Below are positions 63,684 to 64,000 of a stretch of 64,000 nt of DNA, one piece after another. Position numbers and translations under genes: made by a program. Each line of letters starts with the position of its first letter. Within the stretch, counting starts at the first letter, position 1. The stretch is from Leptospira hartskeerlii (GTDB taxonomy: Bacteria > Spirochaetota > Leptospiria > Leptospirales > Leptospiraceae): assembly GCF_002811475.1 (NCBI RefSeq), contig NZ_NPDL01000006.1, positions 124,001 through 188,000 on the forward strand, in the 5' to 3' direction. The notes under the pieces are model-generated. The model saw only the letters and a list, made by a program, of their open reading frames with translations, searched no databases and had not been told where the DNA came from.

Positions 63684-63792
63684 ATCCTAAAAATATTGTA
63701 CCTGACTCTATGGACCATTCGTTTTTTCTTCCTACAGAAAAAGGAAACTTGGTTGTAATATTCCCTGTCGAAAAAGATGATAAAGCTTGAGA

Positions 63793-64000
63793 ATGAAAAC
63801 GAACTCTACCCCATTCTATAAGATCCTTTTTATCATGGGCTGGGTTTCTCTTGCGTTCTTTCTTCCTCTTTCCGTCGCAGTTTATTGGGAAAATAAAAGT
63901 TTAGAATCGATCTACAAAAACTTGTCTCTTCCGGGAAACAAAGAGTTCGGAGTTCTAGTAGAAAATACAAAACTCAATAAGTTAGGCAGAACCGTAAATG
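63793..64000 (+). CDS. Truncated gene at window edge, one-TM exported or anchored protein
   Basis: The frame opens with ATG at 63793 and runs off the window. Translation shows MKTNSTPFYK followed by one hydrophobic helix (residues about 10-32, ILFIMGWVSLAFFLPLSVAV) and then a polar extracytoplasmic region. Only 69 codons are seen, so function cannot be assigned. Confidence 0.7.
   Translation, partial: MKTNSTPFYKILFIMGWVSLAFFLPLSVAVYWENKSLESIYKNLSLPGNKEFGVLVENTKLNKLGRTVN

Noticed and set aside
1..64000. tRNA, rRNA, CRISPR arrays, insertion sequences, prophage genes
   Set aside because: I looked for GGTTCGAATCC-type T-arms, direct-repeat arrays, transposase motifs and phage structural genes and saw none; absence is by eye only.

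Overview
The window looks like chromosomal DNA from a spirochaete of the genus Leptospira. The evidence is a DUF1564-family protein (a paralogous family I know essentially only from Leptospira), several Leptospira-style SpoIIE/PP2C phosphatases, putative GT-C-like membrane proteins of a type common in the genus, moderate GC (my impression is around 40%, not counted), and TTG/GTG starts. The GC impression fits a non-classical-pathogen lineage better than L. interrogans, but I cannot fix the species. I see no rRNA, tRNA, CRISPR array, intact insertion sequence or prophage.

Layout. 0.1-9.0 kb: peroxiredoxin and M61 peptidase, an SDR divergent from argB, a GAF-GAF-SpoIIE phosphatase, an ATP-type phosphofructokinase and two exported proteins of unknown role. 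9.1-15.9 kb: a five-gene methionine/SAM-cycle operon on the minus strand (ArsR-methyltransferase regulator, ahcY, 7Fe ferredoxin, metH, small protein) with a striking double palindrome upstream that looks like the regulator's own operator. 15.9-21.8 kb: a patchier region with DUF1564, a FecR-domain secreted protein, a solitary DNA methyltransferase, a HAMP-like membrane protein, an ECF sigma/FecR pair and two small exported proteins. 22-29.3 kb: GH5 glycosidase, patatin phospholipase, an unexplained structured intergenic region, MFS transporter, diguanylate cyclase and Na+/solute symporter. 29.4-43.4 kb: a 1758-residue pseudokinase-ATPase-GAF-SpoIIE protein, a two-gene unit resembling isoprenoid chemistry (membrane terpene-cyclase-like plus MpaB/Lcp-type oxygenase) divergent from a FadL porin, haloalkane dehalogenase, MBL-fold lipoprotein and a LuxR-type two-component system. 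43.7-57.6 kb: FG-GAP repeat lipoprotein, methyltransferase plus membrane protein, B12-dependent acyl-CoA mutase with its MeaB chaperone, two large polytopic membrane proteins, a secreted caspase-like/ankyrin protein and a desaturase. 57.6-64 kb: a SpoIIE phosphatase-NAD kinase-like-STAS operon, a PhoX-like protein and a truncated gene at the edge.

How the parts connect. Two B12 enzymes (MetH and the acyl-CoA mutase) and the SAH-recycling operon form a methyl/C1 and acyl-CoA theme. Three SpoIIE-type phosphatases, one STAS protein, one ECF/FecR pair, one two-component pair and one GGDEF protein make the window rich in signalling.

The most unusual feature is a dispersed 15-bp sequence (TGTAGTAACTTCGAC and its complement). 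It occurs about ten times between 9 and 26 kb and I found none in the rest. Three times it forms facing pairs enclosing 27-87 bp, and several copies lie inside or at the ends of coding sequences, like a small palindromic mobile or REP-type element. The other most promising leads are the terpene-cyclase/MpaB pair, the SAH-type operator and the structured region at 25.1-25.26 kb.
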